Shown piece after piece: positions 8,383 to 16,510 of a stretch of 64,000 nucleotides of DNA. The translations under genes were made by a program, and so were the position numbers. Source of the stretch: Burkholderia stabilis (GTDB taxonomy: Bacteria; Pseudomonadota; Gammaproteobacteria; Burkholderiales; Burkholderiaceae). Location: assembly GCF_001742165.1 (NCBI RefSeq), contig NZ_CP016442.1:2542001-2606000 (forward strand), in the 5' to 3' direction. The first letter of the stretch is position 1. Every line of letters begins with the position of its first letter. The notes under the pieces are model-generated. The model saw nothing but the letters and a program-made list of their open reading frames with translations, searched no databases and had not been told where the DNA came from.

Positions 8383-9600
8383 ATGAAAACCAAACCTCTT
8401 ACCGACGCCAAGTGCCGCAACGCTAGATTCGATGAGGCCGGGGGAAACAAACTCTTCGACGGCGGCGGCCTGTATCTCGATCTGCGCTCCAGTGGTTCGA
8501 AGAAATGGCGGCTCAAATACCGGTTCAATGGCAAAGAAAACCTGCTGACGTTCGGCGACTATCCCGCGACGTCGCTCGCCGATGCTCGGTCGAGGCGTGA
8601 CGAAGCGAAGCGGCTGTTAGCGGAAGGGAAGAACCCTGCGTTCGAGCGTGACGTCGAGAAGCAGACTCGCGCCATTGCCGCACAGAACACCTTCGAGGCT
8701 GTCGCGCTGGAGTGGTACGAGGCGCAGCAAGCGACATGGAGCGCTTCGCACGCGAACCGAGTCAAGAAACAGCTCGATCGCGAGGTGTTTCCCCTGATCG
8801 GCCAGCGTCCGATTTCTTCGATCGGCGCACCGGATTTGCTCGCGGTCATTCGACGAATCGAAGGTCGAGAGGCGTTCGAGACTGCGCGCAAGACGTTGCA
8901 GACATGCGGCCAAGTTTTTCGCTATGCCGTTGCAACGAGCCGTGCCGAGCGAGATCCGTCGCCGGACCTGCGAGGCGCATTGAAGGCAGTGCCCGTCAAG
9001 CATATGGCCCGAGTCGGCGAAAGCGAGCTGCCGGAGCTGCTTCGCTCGATCGCTGCATATGAGGGCGAGCCGGAGACACGGCTCGCTCTGCGATTCCTGG
9101 CACTGACGTTCGTTCGTACGATCGAACTGCGGCAGGCCGAGTGGACAGAGATCGACGTGGAGCGCCGAGAGTGGCGAATTCCGGCTGAGAAGATGAAGAT
9201 GCGCCGCGTGCATATCGTGCCGCTCGCTGACCAGACGATCGCGCTGCTTTCCGAGCTACGCGCGCTGACGGGCCACCGTCGCTGGCTGTTCCCGAACAGC
9301 CGTAGACCGTTGCAGCAGATGAGCGAGAACACGATCCTGTACGCGCTATACCGGATGGGCTATCGCAGTCGCATGACCGGGCACGGGTTCCGTGGTCTTG
9401 CCTCAACGATCTTGAACGAGAAGGGCTTCAATTCCGACTGGATCGAGCGTCAGCTCGCCCACTCCGAGCAGGACGGTGTGCGGGCGGCATACAACCACGC
9501 CGAGTATCTGTCCGAGCGCCATCGCATGATGCAGTGGTGGGCGGACTATCTCGACAAACAGGGTGGGGCGAAGATCATCCCGATCGCGGCTGCAAGATAA
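8383..9600 (+). CDS. P4-type tyrosine integrase
   Basis: The 405-aa protein has the N-terminal DUF4102-type arm domain (LTDAKCRNARF ... LFDGGGLYLDLRSSG), a SAM-like core-binding domain and a C-terminal catalytic domain. Catalytic residues are visible as R245 (FVRTIELR), H334 and R337 (GHGFRG), H360 (QLAHSEQ) and the nucleophile Y370 (AAYNHAEYL). It should integrate and excise the island at the tRNA-Thr 3' end beside which it lies. The start at 8383 (MKTKPLTD) fits the family; an ATG at 8362 would add seven residues and lies inside a palindrome at 8356-8374. Confidence 0.93.
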   Translation: MKTKPLTDAKCRNARFDEAGGNKLFDGGGLYLDLRSSGSKKWRLKYRFNGKENLLTFGDYPATSLADARSRRDEAKRLLAEGKNPAFERDVEKQTRAIAAQNTFEAVALEWYEAQQATWSASHANRVKKQLDREVFPLIGQRPISSIGAPDLLAVIRRIEGREAFETARKTLQTCGQVFRYAVATSRAERDPSPDLRGALKAVPVKHMARVGESELPELLRSIAAYEGEPETRLALRFLALTFVRTIELRQAEWTEIDVERREWRIPAEKMKMRRVHIVPLADQTIALLSELRALTGHRRWLFPNSRRPLQQMSENTILYALYRMGYRSRMTGHGFRGLASTILNEKGFNSDWIERQLAHSEQDGVRAAYNHAEYLSERHRMMQWWADYLDKQGGAKIIPIAAAR

Positions 9601-9956
9601 ACCCGTGCCACCACGCGTATGACCCCCTTGCCGCGCACCTCCCACCGATTTTTCACAGTTGGCACCGCACTGCTGGTCCCCTGCATGTCGGTATGAATAT
9701 GACCCCCCTTGGCGTGTCGGGGGTAGAGAAAAGACGCGGGTGTGAGCCCCCGCGTCTTTGCCCTAGACGCAGGGTCCCCCGCTTTCCGGCCGCCCCGACA
9801 CTTGCGGCCGGCGCAACAATGCCCGAGCGGGGCGCATCGCGAACACCCCCCTCAAAAACACGCATCCGACGCCCGTCAAATCCCGGAGAGCCGCACCCCG
9901 TCTAGCTTCGCGGTCGACGCAGACGGTCGACGCCTGTCCGCTCAGTGCAAAATGAG

Positions 9957-10059
9957 TTGGAGAGTTGGAGATAAACGCCTGAATCGGCTGCAAAGCCTTA
10001 TGGGGTAAGGCTTCGTGTGTCTCCAAACGATTTGGAGAACGCTGGAGATACTGGAGATA
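9957..10059. repeat. Iteron cluster A (TTGGAGAT type), candidate replication origin
   Basis: Six copies of a TTGGAGA/CTGGAGATA motif occur within 103 bp, at 9957, 9965, 10020 (inverted), 10032, 10042 and 10051. A matching six-copy cluster lies at 20663-20776. In phage P4 the alpha primase-helicase binds iterons at ori and at a distant crr region; the pairing of two clusters with a primase-helicase gene here is similar. Origin function is inferred. Confidence 0.6.
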
Positions 10060-10133
10060 AACCGGCCGGGATTGTTACGGAGGCGGCAAGAATCGCGGCA
10101 GCCGCCGGCCCGGTTCCATCTGGAGCGGATCGC

Positions 10134-10148
10134 TCAAAGTAACTTTGA
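10134..10148. promoter_or_regulatory. Palindrome CAAAGTnACTTTG, copy 1
   Basis: TCAAAGTAACTTTGA is a perfect palindrome around a central base. Related copies lie at 14887-14899 (CAAAGTCACTTTG) and, imperfectly, at 18770-18784. Dyad symmetry and recurrence within one island suggest a protein binding site; no regulator is assigned. Confidence 0.35.
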
Positions 10149-10214
10149 CGCGCGGGCCAAAATGCCGCGCAAAGGAATGCCCGCCACCGCCCTCCCGGAC
10201 GGCGGCGGCGTCTT

Positions 10215-13082
10215 TCACAGCTCAAGCGTGAAGATGGACGGCAGCACGCGATAGACCATGAATTTCCCGTGGCCGGGGATGTACTCCTGCCGGTACGGAT
10301 AGCCGTCACTACGCGGCATCAGCACGCCCCGCTTCATCAGTGCCTTGGCGACGATCTTGTGATCGAAGCCGGCGCACACGTCCTTGCGAAACACGGCCGC
10401 TTCGATCAGGTATTCCGTCTCGACGCTTTCGGCATCGTCGGCGCTCATCTTGCCGCCGAACTCGGCGTAATACTCGCGATCCGACGCGATGGGCGTGCGG
10501 CGCTCGTCGCGCTTTACGTGCTGCTTGAAGCCCGCTCGATGCGGCACGTTCGGCCGATGGTCGTCCTGCGCCCGGTTCATCCACACGAAACGGTTGTCGC
10601 CGTGTGCGGCGAGGAAATGCTGTACCTGCCGCACGGCTTCCGCTTCGTCCGAATTGCCCGTACCGCCGCGCAGTTCGAGCCAGCCCTCGAAGCAGCGGCG
10701 CGCAGCCTCGACCGCTTCGCCCTGCGGCCAGCCGGTCAGCCCGTGCGCCGTCGCCAGTTCGCCGGCCACCGCAACGAGGCAGAACCGCTTAGCGACGCGG
10801 GCAACCTGCGAATGCGAGCCGTCCGGCACCCATTGCCCGACCAGCTCATCGACACGAACACGCAGATGCTCGGCCAGCTCGCCGGCCTGCGACGACGCCC
10901 ACTCGATGAAGGCCGGCCCCGCCGTGCCGTAGTGCATGCCTGCATGGCGCTCAAGATGCTCGATCAGCGCGGCCGGGGTCGGGAAGCCGTGCAACTTCTC
11001 CACGACACCCATTTCGCCGACCTCGGCCGGGATCGCCGGCAAGCGCACCTCGATACCGCCTTTCATCGGCTTGTTGCCCTCGGCCATCAGCGCGGACACG
11101 CTCTTTTCGCCATTCGACAGGAACAGCAGCCGCCACGTGAGAACGGGTTTTGCCGAGCCGCTACGCGACGCGCGGGCCTTGCCCGACTCGTTCGCGAGCA
11201 TGTAGATCACATCGCCGACCAAGCGCGGCTCGACCTGCCCGATTTCATCGAGGATCAGCAGCGCGTCGCTGTGTTGTGTCGCGACGGCTTCGAGGGCGTT
11301 GTCGGTTGCCTTCCAGCTCCGCACATAGTCCGGCGAGCCGAACACGGACGCGGCGATGACGCCGCCCGTCGACTTGCCCTTGGACGTCGTGCCGAGCAAG
11401 TGGAAACCGCCCGACTGAAGCCCGGAGAAGTGCAGCAGCGGACCAGCGAACGCGGTTGCGACGCAGAACAGCAGCCTGCTATTGCCGACGCAGTAGGCCG
11501 CGACCTCGCGTTGCCAGTCGTTCAGCGTACCGCGCTCCTTGAACTGGCTCTGGATCGGCGTATCAGCCTGATAGATCAGCGCCTCTTTGCCGGTGCCGAT
11601 GACGCGATCGGGCAGCACGAACGCGCCGTGATGCCAGCCGACGCGCGGCACGCAGCGCACACGCTCGTCCGGCTGCGCCATCTGCACATAGTTCGCGATC
11701 TGCGTGCGGGCGATCTGCGTGACGCCGAGCTTCACGCCCATATCGAGCAGCATGCGCCGCAGCTCCGTGCCGTCGCCGGCAAACAGGCCGGCCGGCACCG
11801 CCCACCGTTTCAGGATGCCGTCGCGGTCGGTGAATTCGAGCAGGTAGCCCCACTCGCTGTTCATCTCGTTCCGCGTCTCCGCGATCACGTCGATCCGCGT
11901 GCTGACCCAATGCGGCGGGAGCGGATCACCCTGATTGTTGAAGCCGTGAAACCACACGCCCTTATCGTCGACGACGAACCGCGACTTGCCGTCCTGCGCG
12001 CGGGCCGTTTTCGGGCGCTTGGCGGGCTTCGCAGCGGGCGGTGCAGCCTTGCCCTTGCCGGCATCCGACGAGCCGGCCGGCGCGAGCGCAGCACGCACGG
12101 CGGCGGCCACCGCATCCGGGCCGACGTGCGCAGCCAGGTCGTTGAAGTCGGTCCCGTTCGCCGGGCGGTTCGAGCCGAAGTCGGGCACGGCCAAGATGCC
12201 GGCGACGGCCTCGGCCGCCGCGCGGGCCTTCGTCACGCCCGGATTGCCCTTCGTCGTGTGGTCGTCATCGGCGCAAACTACGATACGGGCGTCCGGATAC
12301 TGGCCACGTAGCGCCGTTGCGACCGCGTGCAGGTTGCCGGCGTCGAACGCGACGGCGGCCGGATAGCCAGTCGCGGCCGCGAGCGTTGCGCACGTGGCGT
12401 AACCCTCGCCAATCAGCAGCGTGGACGATACCGGCCCGCCGATCAGCGAGAAGCAGCCCGCCTTGCGGCCGTTCGGCAGATAGCGTTTCTGGCCGTCCGT
12501 CAGGATGAATTCCAGAGTCCACAGCTTGCCGTCCGCGTCACGCGCCGGGATGACGAGCGCTCCGTCGCACGCGGCCGTGCCGATGCACAAACCGCCGCGA
12601 TAGACGCGCAGCGCGTCGACCGGAATTCGCTTGCGAACGAGGTACGGGTGATCGGCCGGCGCAGGCTCGGCCGCCGACCAGATCGATTCGGCGAGCGCCG
12701 ACGCGGCTTGCTGTTTCTCGGTCAGCTCGGCCAGCTCAGCCGCTTCGCGGGCCGCGCGTTCGGCTTTCTGCCGCCCGCGTTTCGCTGGATCGACCGGCTT
12801 GGCTCGATGCGCGCGCGGATCGAAGCCGCCGAGCTTGGCGAGGTGAAACAGCGTGTTGATGGTGATCTTGCCGCCCTTGAACGACTTCCACACATCGCGT
12901 GCGTCCTTGCCGTTGTAGTTCTGCGCGCCTTGGCTCCATTCGTTCCAGAGGGCGAAGCCCTCCTCGTCAAACTCGGCCTTGAGCGCCATCCCCACCTGAC
13001 GCCACGTGTCGCGGTCGTCGGGCGGGACATAGCCAAGCGCGACTCTCGCCCGCTCGAATTCGGACATAGGTGCGTTACTCAT
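10215..13082 (-). CDS. Primase-helicase with PriCT, Toprim and DUF927 domains
   Basis: The 955-aa protein begins with a PriCT-like domain (about 8-85, DRDTWRQVGMALK ... FHLAKLGGFDPR), continues with a Toprim domain (about 215-330, LLIGEGYATC and VVCADDDH), and ends with a DUF927 ATPase-like domain. Its P-loop is LLGTTSKGKSTG (about 562-573) and its Walker B is LLILDEIGQV (about 607-616). This fits the replication initiator/primase-helicase of satellite elements, equivalent in role to P4 alpha. It is the last and largest gene of the leftward operon. Iteron cluster A begins about 155 bp beyond its stop. An in-frame ATG five codons in is an alternative start. Confidence 0.9.
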   Translation of the reverse strand: MSNAPMSEFERARVALGYVPPDDRDTWRQVGMALKAEFDEEGFALWNEWSQGAQNYNGKDARDVWKSFKGGKITINTLFHLAKLGGFDPRAHRAKPVDPAKRGRQKAERAAREAAELAELTEKQQAASALAESIWSAAEPAPADHPYLVRKRIPVDALRVYRGGLCIGTAACDGALVIPARDADGKLWTLEFILTDGQKRYLPNGRKAGCFSLIGGPVSSTLLIGEGYATCATLAAATGYPAAVAFDAGNLHAVATALRGQYPDARIVVCADDDHTTKGNPGVTKARAAAEAVAGILAVPDFGSNRPANGTDFNDLAAHVGPDAVAAAVRAALAPAGSSDAGKGKAAPPAAKPAKRPKTARAQDGKSRFVVDDKGVWFHGFNNQGDPLPPHWVSTRIDVIAETRNEMNSEWGYLLEFTDRDGILKRWAVPAGLFAGDGTELRRMLLDMGVKLGVTQIARTQIANYVQMAQPDERVRCVPRVGWHHGAFVLPDRVIGTGKEALIYQADTPIQSQFKERGTLNDWQREVAAYCVGNSRLLFCVATAFAGPLLHFSGLQSGGFHLLGTTSKGKSTGGVIAASVFGSPDYVRSWKATDNALEAVATQHSDALLILDEIGQVEPRLVGDVIYMLANESGKARASRSGSAKPVLTWRLLFLSNGEKSVSALMAEGNKPMKGGIEVRLPAIPAEVGEMGVVEKLHGFPTPAALIEHLERHAGMHYGTAGPAFIEWASSQAGELAEHLRVRVDELVGQWVPDGSHSQVARVAKRFCLVAVAGELATAHGLTGWPQGEAVEAARRCFEGWLELRGGTGNSDEAEAVRQVQHFLAAHGDNRFVWMNRAQDDHRPNVPHRAGFKQHVKRDERRTPIASDREYYAEFGGKMSADDAESVETEYLIEAAVFRKDVCAGFDHKIVAKALMKRGVLMPRSDGYPYRQEYIPGHGKFMVYRVLPSIFTLEL

Positions 13083-13194
13083 AGGTTCCCATTGGACGCG
13101 CGTCGGTCGACTTCCGATTAGTAGTCCATATCGGGCAAGCAGCTACCCGACGCGCGAAGAATTGAATGATGCGACGATGCCTAGCGGCGGAGCG

Positions 13195-13521
13195 TCAGCC
13201 GGCCGCGCGAGGCACCGACAGGACCGCTCCGCCGGCCGTGACGTCGTTGCTGTAGACGTAGCGGCCGAGCCGCGACTCGCCAAGGGCGTCGTTGGCCGCC
13301 TCCAGCGCCGCGCCGATCGACGGCAGGGACGCGCGGAACAGGCTCAGCACGAGCCAGTAGTCGTCATCGGACATGGCCTTGTCGGCCGCCCAATGCAGGC
13401 TGTCCAGCAGCTCCATAGCGTCACTGATCCGCGTGCCGATGCGGTTGCGGTCGAGACGGTTCACCTCGGCCACGAAGTGCGACGCGAGCGGTTGCACGGC
13501 ATTCTTGTTCGTCTTTGCCAT
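13195..13521 (-). CDS. Small island protein, function unknown
   Basis: The 108-aa protein (start MAKTNKNAVQPLASHFVAEV) is predicted mostly helical and has no motif I recognise. It lies between the 115-aa gene and the primase-helicase in a leftward operon; the ATG follows the upstream stop by 9 bp with GGGGCGG before it. The position suggests a replication- or copy-control accessory. Confidence 0.65.
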   Translation of the reverse strand: MAKTNKNAVQPLASHFVAEVNRLDRNRIGTRISDAMELLDSLHWAADKAMSDDDYWLVLSLFRASLPSIGAALEAANDALGESRLGRYVYSNDVTAGGAVLSVPRAAG

Positions 13522-13530
13522 GGCCGCCCC

Positions 13531-13878
13531 TCAATGCGTCGTGCGCGGTTCGCGCGTGACAAGGCCGAGCGCCGCGAACAGATGTTGCTGCACGCGCCCC
13601 ATCAGGCCGGCCGCGAACGCTTGGCGGCTGATCGTCACGCGGTGCGCGTCGACGTCGCCCGCATCCTTCATGGCGGCTTCCATGCCGCGCGCGAACGCGG
13701 CGGCTTGATGGGCCGCGTAGTCGTGCAGCCGCACGTTGCCTTTCAGGTCGAGCCATGCGTCGGCGCAGATCGCGCCCAGGTCGACAGCGAATTGCAGCTC
13801 GATCGGTGCGCCGGTATCCAAAGGCGGTGCGTTGTCGAATCCGTCGACAACCGCGGTTCGGATGCGCTGATCAGTCAT
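13531..13878 (-). CDS. Small island protein, function unknown
   Basis: The 115-aa reading starts at 13878 (MTDQRIRTAVVDGFDN). GGAGGTG lies just before the ATG, inside the end of the upstream gene, and the two genes overlap by 8 nt. An upstream in-frame extension (to 14037) would read through the neighbouring gene and is rejected. It is a soluble, probably alpha-rich protein with no recognised motif. Confidence 0.65.
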   Translation of the reverse strand: MTDQRIRTAVVDGFDNAPPLDTGAPIELQFAVDLGAICADAWLDLKGNVRLHDYAAHQAAAFARGMEAAMKDAGDVDAHRVTISRQAFAAGLMGRVQQHLFAALGLVTREPRTTH

Positions 13879-14083
13879 GGCACACCTCCGGCTGCGCAGT
13901 ACGGCGCATTTCGGCCGAATAGCGGCTCGCGACGCTTTGCCCCATGTCGACGAGCGCCCGCTCGTAGGTGCCCTCCGCAAGATGCGAACGGACGGCATCG
14001 AACAGGGCTTCGAGCTGGGCGAACTGATGGGCCGCACACATGGCGATCATCGTGACTTCATTCGGCAGGCGGTATTTAGACAT
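13871..14083 (-). CDS. Small island protein, function unknown
   Basis: The 70-aa protein (MSKYRLPNEVTMIAMCAAHQ) is helical with no recognised motif. The ATG at 14083 has GGAGGTGCGCC upstream. It overlaps the previous and following genes by exactly 8 nt each. Its own C-terminus, EVCHD, contains the ribosome site of the next gene. Confidence 0.6.
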   Translation of the reverse strand: MSKYRLPNEVTMIAMCAAHQFAQLEALFDAVRSHLAEGTYERALVDMGQSVASRYSAEMRRTAQPEVCHD

Positions 14084-14378
14084 GGCGCACCTCCAGAATC
14101 GACGCGAGGAGTTGCCCGACGTCGACCGTGCAATCCAGCTCCGCTTCGCCGCGAATCGGCGTGAGGTTCCAGTCGTGGACGGCTGCATGCGTGAATTCGC
14201 CGAACCGCCGACCGTAGACGCTGCGCCCCGAGACGGGACCGCCCAAGATCCGCACGCGCCAATCGTGATCGGGCGTCGGCCGCGCCGATGCCACCTCGAC
14301 CAGCATGCCGATGCGCGCGCGAGCGTCGCATTGCGTGACGATTGCCAGATCGCCAATCTTGCAGCGCAGCTCAGCCAT
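14076..14378 (-). CDS. Small island protein, function unknown
   Basis: The 100-aa protein (MAELRCKIGDLAIVTQCDAR) contains IGDLAIV, WRVRILGGPV and HDWNLTPI segments, suggesting a small beta-barrel (SH3/KOW-like) fold; this is a guess from pattern. The start at 14378 has CGGAGGTGCG upstream. It overlaps both neighbours by 8 nt and ends EVRHV. Confidence 0.62.
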   Translation of the reverse strand: MAELRCKIGDLAIVTQCDARARIGMLVEVASARPTPDHDWRVRILGGPVSGRSVYGRRFGEFTHAAVHDWNLTPIRGEAELDCTVDVGQLLASILEVRHV

Positions 14379-14547
14379 GACGCACCTCCGCACGGACGAG
14401 CGCAGCGATCGCGGCCAGTGCCGCGCCGGTTGCGTCGAGCGCGTCCTGATACGTGCTGGCGGTTGCCGCGTCGCGCAGTGCTGCGCGGACGATGGATTGA
14501 ATGAGGTGGGAATGCTGCCCGGTACGGGCGTGCGTGGACTGGCGCAT
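14371..14547 (-). CDS. Very small island protein, function unknown
   Basis: The 58-aa reading starts MRQSTHARTGQHSHLIQSIV and ends EVRHG. A strong GAGGAGG lies at about 14556-14562 upstream of the ATG at 14547. The overlap of 8 nt with the next gene and the shared EV(R/C)H ending show that it belongs to the same coupled series. It is Ala-rich and helical, with no known motif. Confidence 0.6.
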   Translation of the reverse strand: MRQSTHARTGQHSHLIQSIVRAALRDAATASTYQDALDATGAALAAIAALVRAEVRHG

Positions 14548-14907
14548 GGATTGCGACCTCCTCTGGTGGGTTGAACCACCCGGACCTCAACGCCAATTGA
14601 GGTGGCCGGGCGCATGGCGGCGTTGGCGTACCGGACCCAGAGGAAACCGGCGAGCGCGAGCGCTCCACCACCAAGGCCCGACCGTAGAAGGCGCTTAGTG
14701 TGCGGACGTAAAAAAACCGCGCTGAGGCGGTCATCCGCCTCTGGAGATTGCCGGACGCCAATCCGGGTCGCTGTTGTCTCAGCGACTCGCACAGGATACT
14801 GCGCACCGCCGCGAAGCGCAAATCGAGGGAGCGATGAGCCAGCGGAAGCGGTACAACGAGGCAGACTTCTCGCTCCTTCACCAAGGCAAAGTCACTTTGA
14901 CGGGACG
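14548..14907 (-). other. Operon leader region with attenuator-like hairpins
   Basis: No gene is clearly supported between the 92-aa gene and the 58-aa gene. A minus-strand open frame runs through (near 14730: MTASARFFYVRT) but overlaps a terminator-like structure, so I do not call it. It also holds a CAAAGTnACTTTG palindrome at 14887-14899. In P4 the corresponding interval carries the ash/immunity region. Confidence 0.5.
14710..14741 (-). terminator. Attenuator-like pair of alternative hairpins
   Basis: Read leftward, GAGGCGG-ATGA-CCGCCTC (14741-14724) is followed by an overlapping ACCGC-CTCAGC-GCGGT stem ending directly in seven T's (14716-14710). The two stems share the CCGCCTC strand and exclude each other, so the first could act as an anti-terminator. 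Function is inferred. Confidence 0.5.
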
Positions 14908-15186
14908 TCATGCCGGGGCCTTCGGATCGAGCATGAAAACCGCGTGTTTGAGGAGTTCGACTGCGCGCTTGGCGCGAGACGGAATACGCTCGGCATCGCG
15001 TTCGAACACCGTCGCAGCCGCCGCGATCCAGCAAGCCGCCTCGCGTCGACCTTCGTCAATGCTGCGCCCGAGCGCCTCGGCGAACCTCTCGCGCTGGAGC
15101 GTCAGCTCACTTTCGTAGAAAGCTGCGTCGGCCTGCTTCTTCGCTCGGCGTGCCGCTGCGCGCGCGCTAGTTGCGGTGTTTGTCAT
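14908..15186 (-). CDS. Small coiled-coil island protein, function unknown
   Basis: The 92-aa protein starts MTNTATSARAAARRAKKQAD and is almost wholly helical and charged. Its ATG overlaps the stop of the AlpA-type gene (ATGA, 15183-15186), so the two are translationally coupled. An upstream in-frame extension to 15441 lies over the alpA frame and is rejected. Confidence 0.6.
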   Translation of the reverse strand: MTNTATSARAAARRAKKQADAAFYESELTLQRERFAEALGRSIDEGRREAACWIAAAATVFERDAERIPSRAKRAVELLKHAVFMLDPKAPA

Positions 15187-15404
15187 TGCGCCTCGCTTTG
15201 CTTTACGCGAGCAGCGAGCCACGCCTCGATGTCGCATTCGAGCCAACCAACAGCGCGGACACCCAGCGAAATAGACCGGGGAAACGTTCCGGCCTGAATT
15301 TGGCGATAAATTTCGCTTTTGCTTAATCCGATGCGCTCGGTAAGTGGACGCAGGCGAACTACTCGATTCGTAGTGACGGGAGGATCGTTTTTTTGTACTT
15401 CCAT
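15183..15404 (-). CDS. AlpA-family phage/island transcriptional regulator
   Basis: The 73-aa protein has the AlpA/MerR-like winged helix: RLRPLTERIGLSKSEIYRQI then AGTFPRSISLG and VGWLECDIEAWLAARV, the W-x-x-x-x-I-x-x-W pattern of the family. AlpA-type proteins activate integrase or excision genes in P4-like islands. I chose the ATG at 15404 (MEVQKNDPP); an upstream start at 15446 would add 14 poorly matching residues. It is the first gene of the leftward operon. Confidence 0.85.
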   Translation of the reverse strand: MEVQKNDPPVTTNRVVRLRPLTERIGLSKSEIYRQIQAGTFPRSISLGVRAVGWLECDIEAWLAARVKQSEAQ

Positions 15405-15519
15405 GTGCGCTCCGGTGAAATGAAACCGCGCGGGACTGCACGGCACGAGGGCAGTGTCCTCATTTCCACGAAAGCGCGAACGTCAGATTCGGCGCGTTGT
15501 ATTTATAGCGCTTCGACTT

Positions 15520-16314
15520 CTAACTTGACACAGGTCTACCCCGCATGATCGGCAATACTCGATAGTCGTGTTCTATATACCGGCGAGCTGCATCGAGGGC
15601 GTTTCTCACATCTTGAACATAGTCAATGTCATCGACTTGGAGTTTTTCGCCCATGAACTGATCCGCTAGTTCGTTCAATACCTGAGCCTCGGACAATCCG
15701 AGATCCGTCATTGCTCGGAATCCGTCGAATGCGCGCAAGTACCGAGGTAACAAATTCCACCGTGGGCGGACAGCTTTCCGTGCCGTCGGCAGCTGCGATT
15801 GTCGAAACTCTAGTATGGCTTTTACCTGCGCGAGCTGCGGCGCAATCGGCATAGAGGCGTCGAAGATTACTCGGTATTCAGTGTCCCGCATTGGTCGGTC
15901 AAAGTAGCGTGACGAGTCGACCGGACCGCTGATGAAGCCGCATGGCGCGTCCAGCTCCATGTCTAGGAATTGGTGGGAACCGTCACCGTCAGATATTACC
16001 GGCCAACCCCAGATCCAAGCAGCCGGATACCAACAGTCGATCCCCCAGGTCGTGAGGAATTTCTCATATTCTGCGAATTCGGGATGTGACTGCTGGCGCT
16101 GCGAGCGCGGAATGCGCGCAAGACGATTGTGAAATTGCTGTTGAGCTTTACAAAACACATCGTTGCGCCTTAAGAACTCCCACGCCCATCTGTCGCCACT
16201 AACCGAGGCTAATGGGTACGCCGACGAGTCGCGCCAATCAGGAATGCGAAACCAACTACGTACGTGACGACGGTTGTCGATTGATCCGAGTCGTCTGCCA
16301 GCAATAACGAACAA
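15520..16314 (-). CDS. DUF6499-like cargo protein, function unknown
   Basis: The 264-aa protein has near its N-terminus IPDWRDSSAYPLASVSGDRW followed by AWEFLRRN, the pattern I associate with DUF6499, often found in proteins of integrative elements. The remainder (DTEYRVIFDASMPIAPQLAQ, then a C-terminal helical part) is unfamiliar. Codon use is less GC-rich than the core genome. It sits in the cargo slot between alpA and the unknown membrane/zinc-ribbon gene. DNA binding is possible but not shown. Confidence 0.65.
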   Translation of the reverse strand: MFVIAGRRLGSIDNRRHVRSWFRIPDWRDSSAYPLASVSGDRWAWEFLRRNDVFCKAQQQFHNRLARIPRSQRQQSHPEFAEYEKFLTTWGIDCWYPAAWIWGWPVISDGDGSHQFLDMELDAPCGFISGPVDSSRYFDRPMRDTEYRVIFDASMPIAPQLAQVKAILEFRQSQLPTARKAVRPRWNLLPRYLRAFDGFRAMTDLGLSEAQVLNELADQFMGEKLQVDDIDYVQDVRNALDAARRYIEHDYRVLPIMRGRPVSS

Positions 16315-16510
16315 CGCATTCTCTCCTTGAGTTGATGTTAGAAATCGAGTCGGCTGATTTGCGTGTCCAATCTTGCAGAGGATGTCATGGATTTGCTTTG
16401 CATATTTCCCTCTGAGGCTCGCAAATGGTTGAGCGATTTTATATGATCATTGTAGACCTGATGTGATAATACTTCAGGTTGGAATCGAACGATAGTTTGT
16501 CGTGCTGTCT

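Larger units (their letters stand above)
9601..10214. other. Non-coding stretch with hairpin and iterons
   Basis: No convincing gene lies between the integrase and the primase-helicase, which converge. The stretch holds a hairpin at 9730-9759 (AAAGACGCGGG with its complement, no T run), the iteron cluster at 9957-10059 and a palindrome at 10134-10148. It also holds two TATGACCCCC motifs, at about 9617 and 9699. Confidence 0.6.

Noticed and set aside
14548..14907. Minus-strand frame containing MTASARFFYVRT as a possible Ash/Icd-like satellite protein
   Set aside because: It reads through a terminator-like hairpin and seven T's and is Arg/Ser/Pro-rich; I could not confirm family identity, so it is reported as a leader region.
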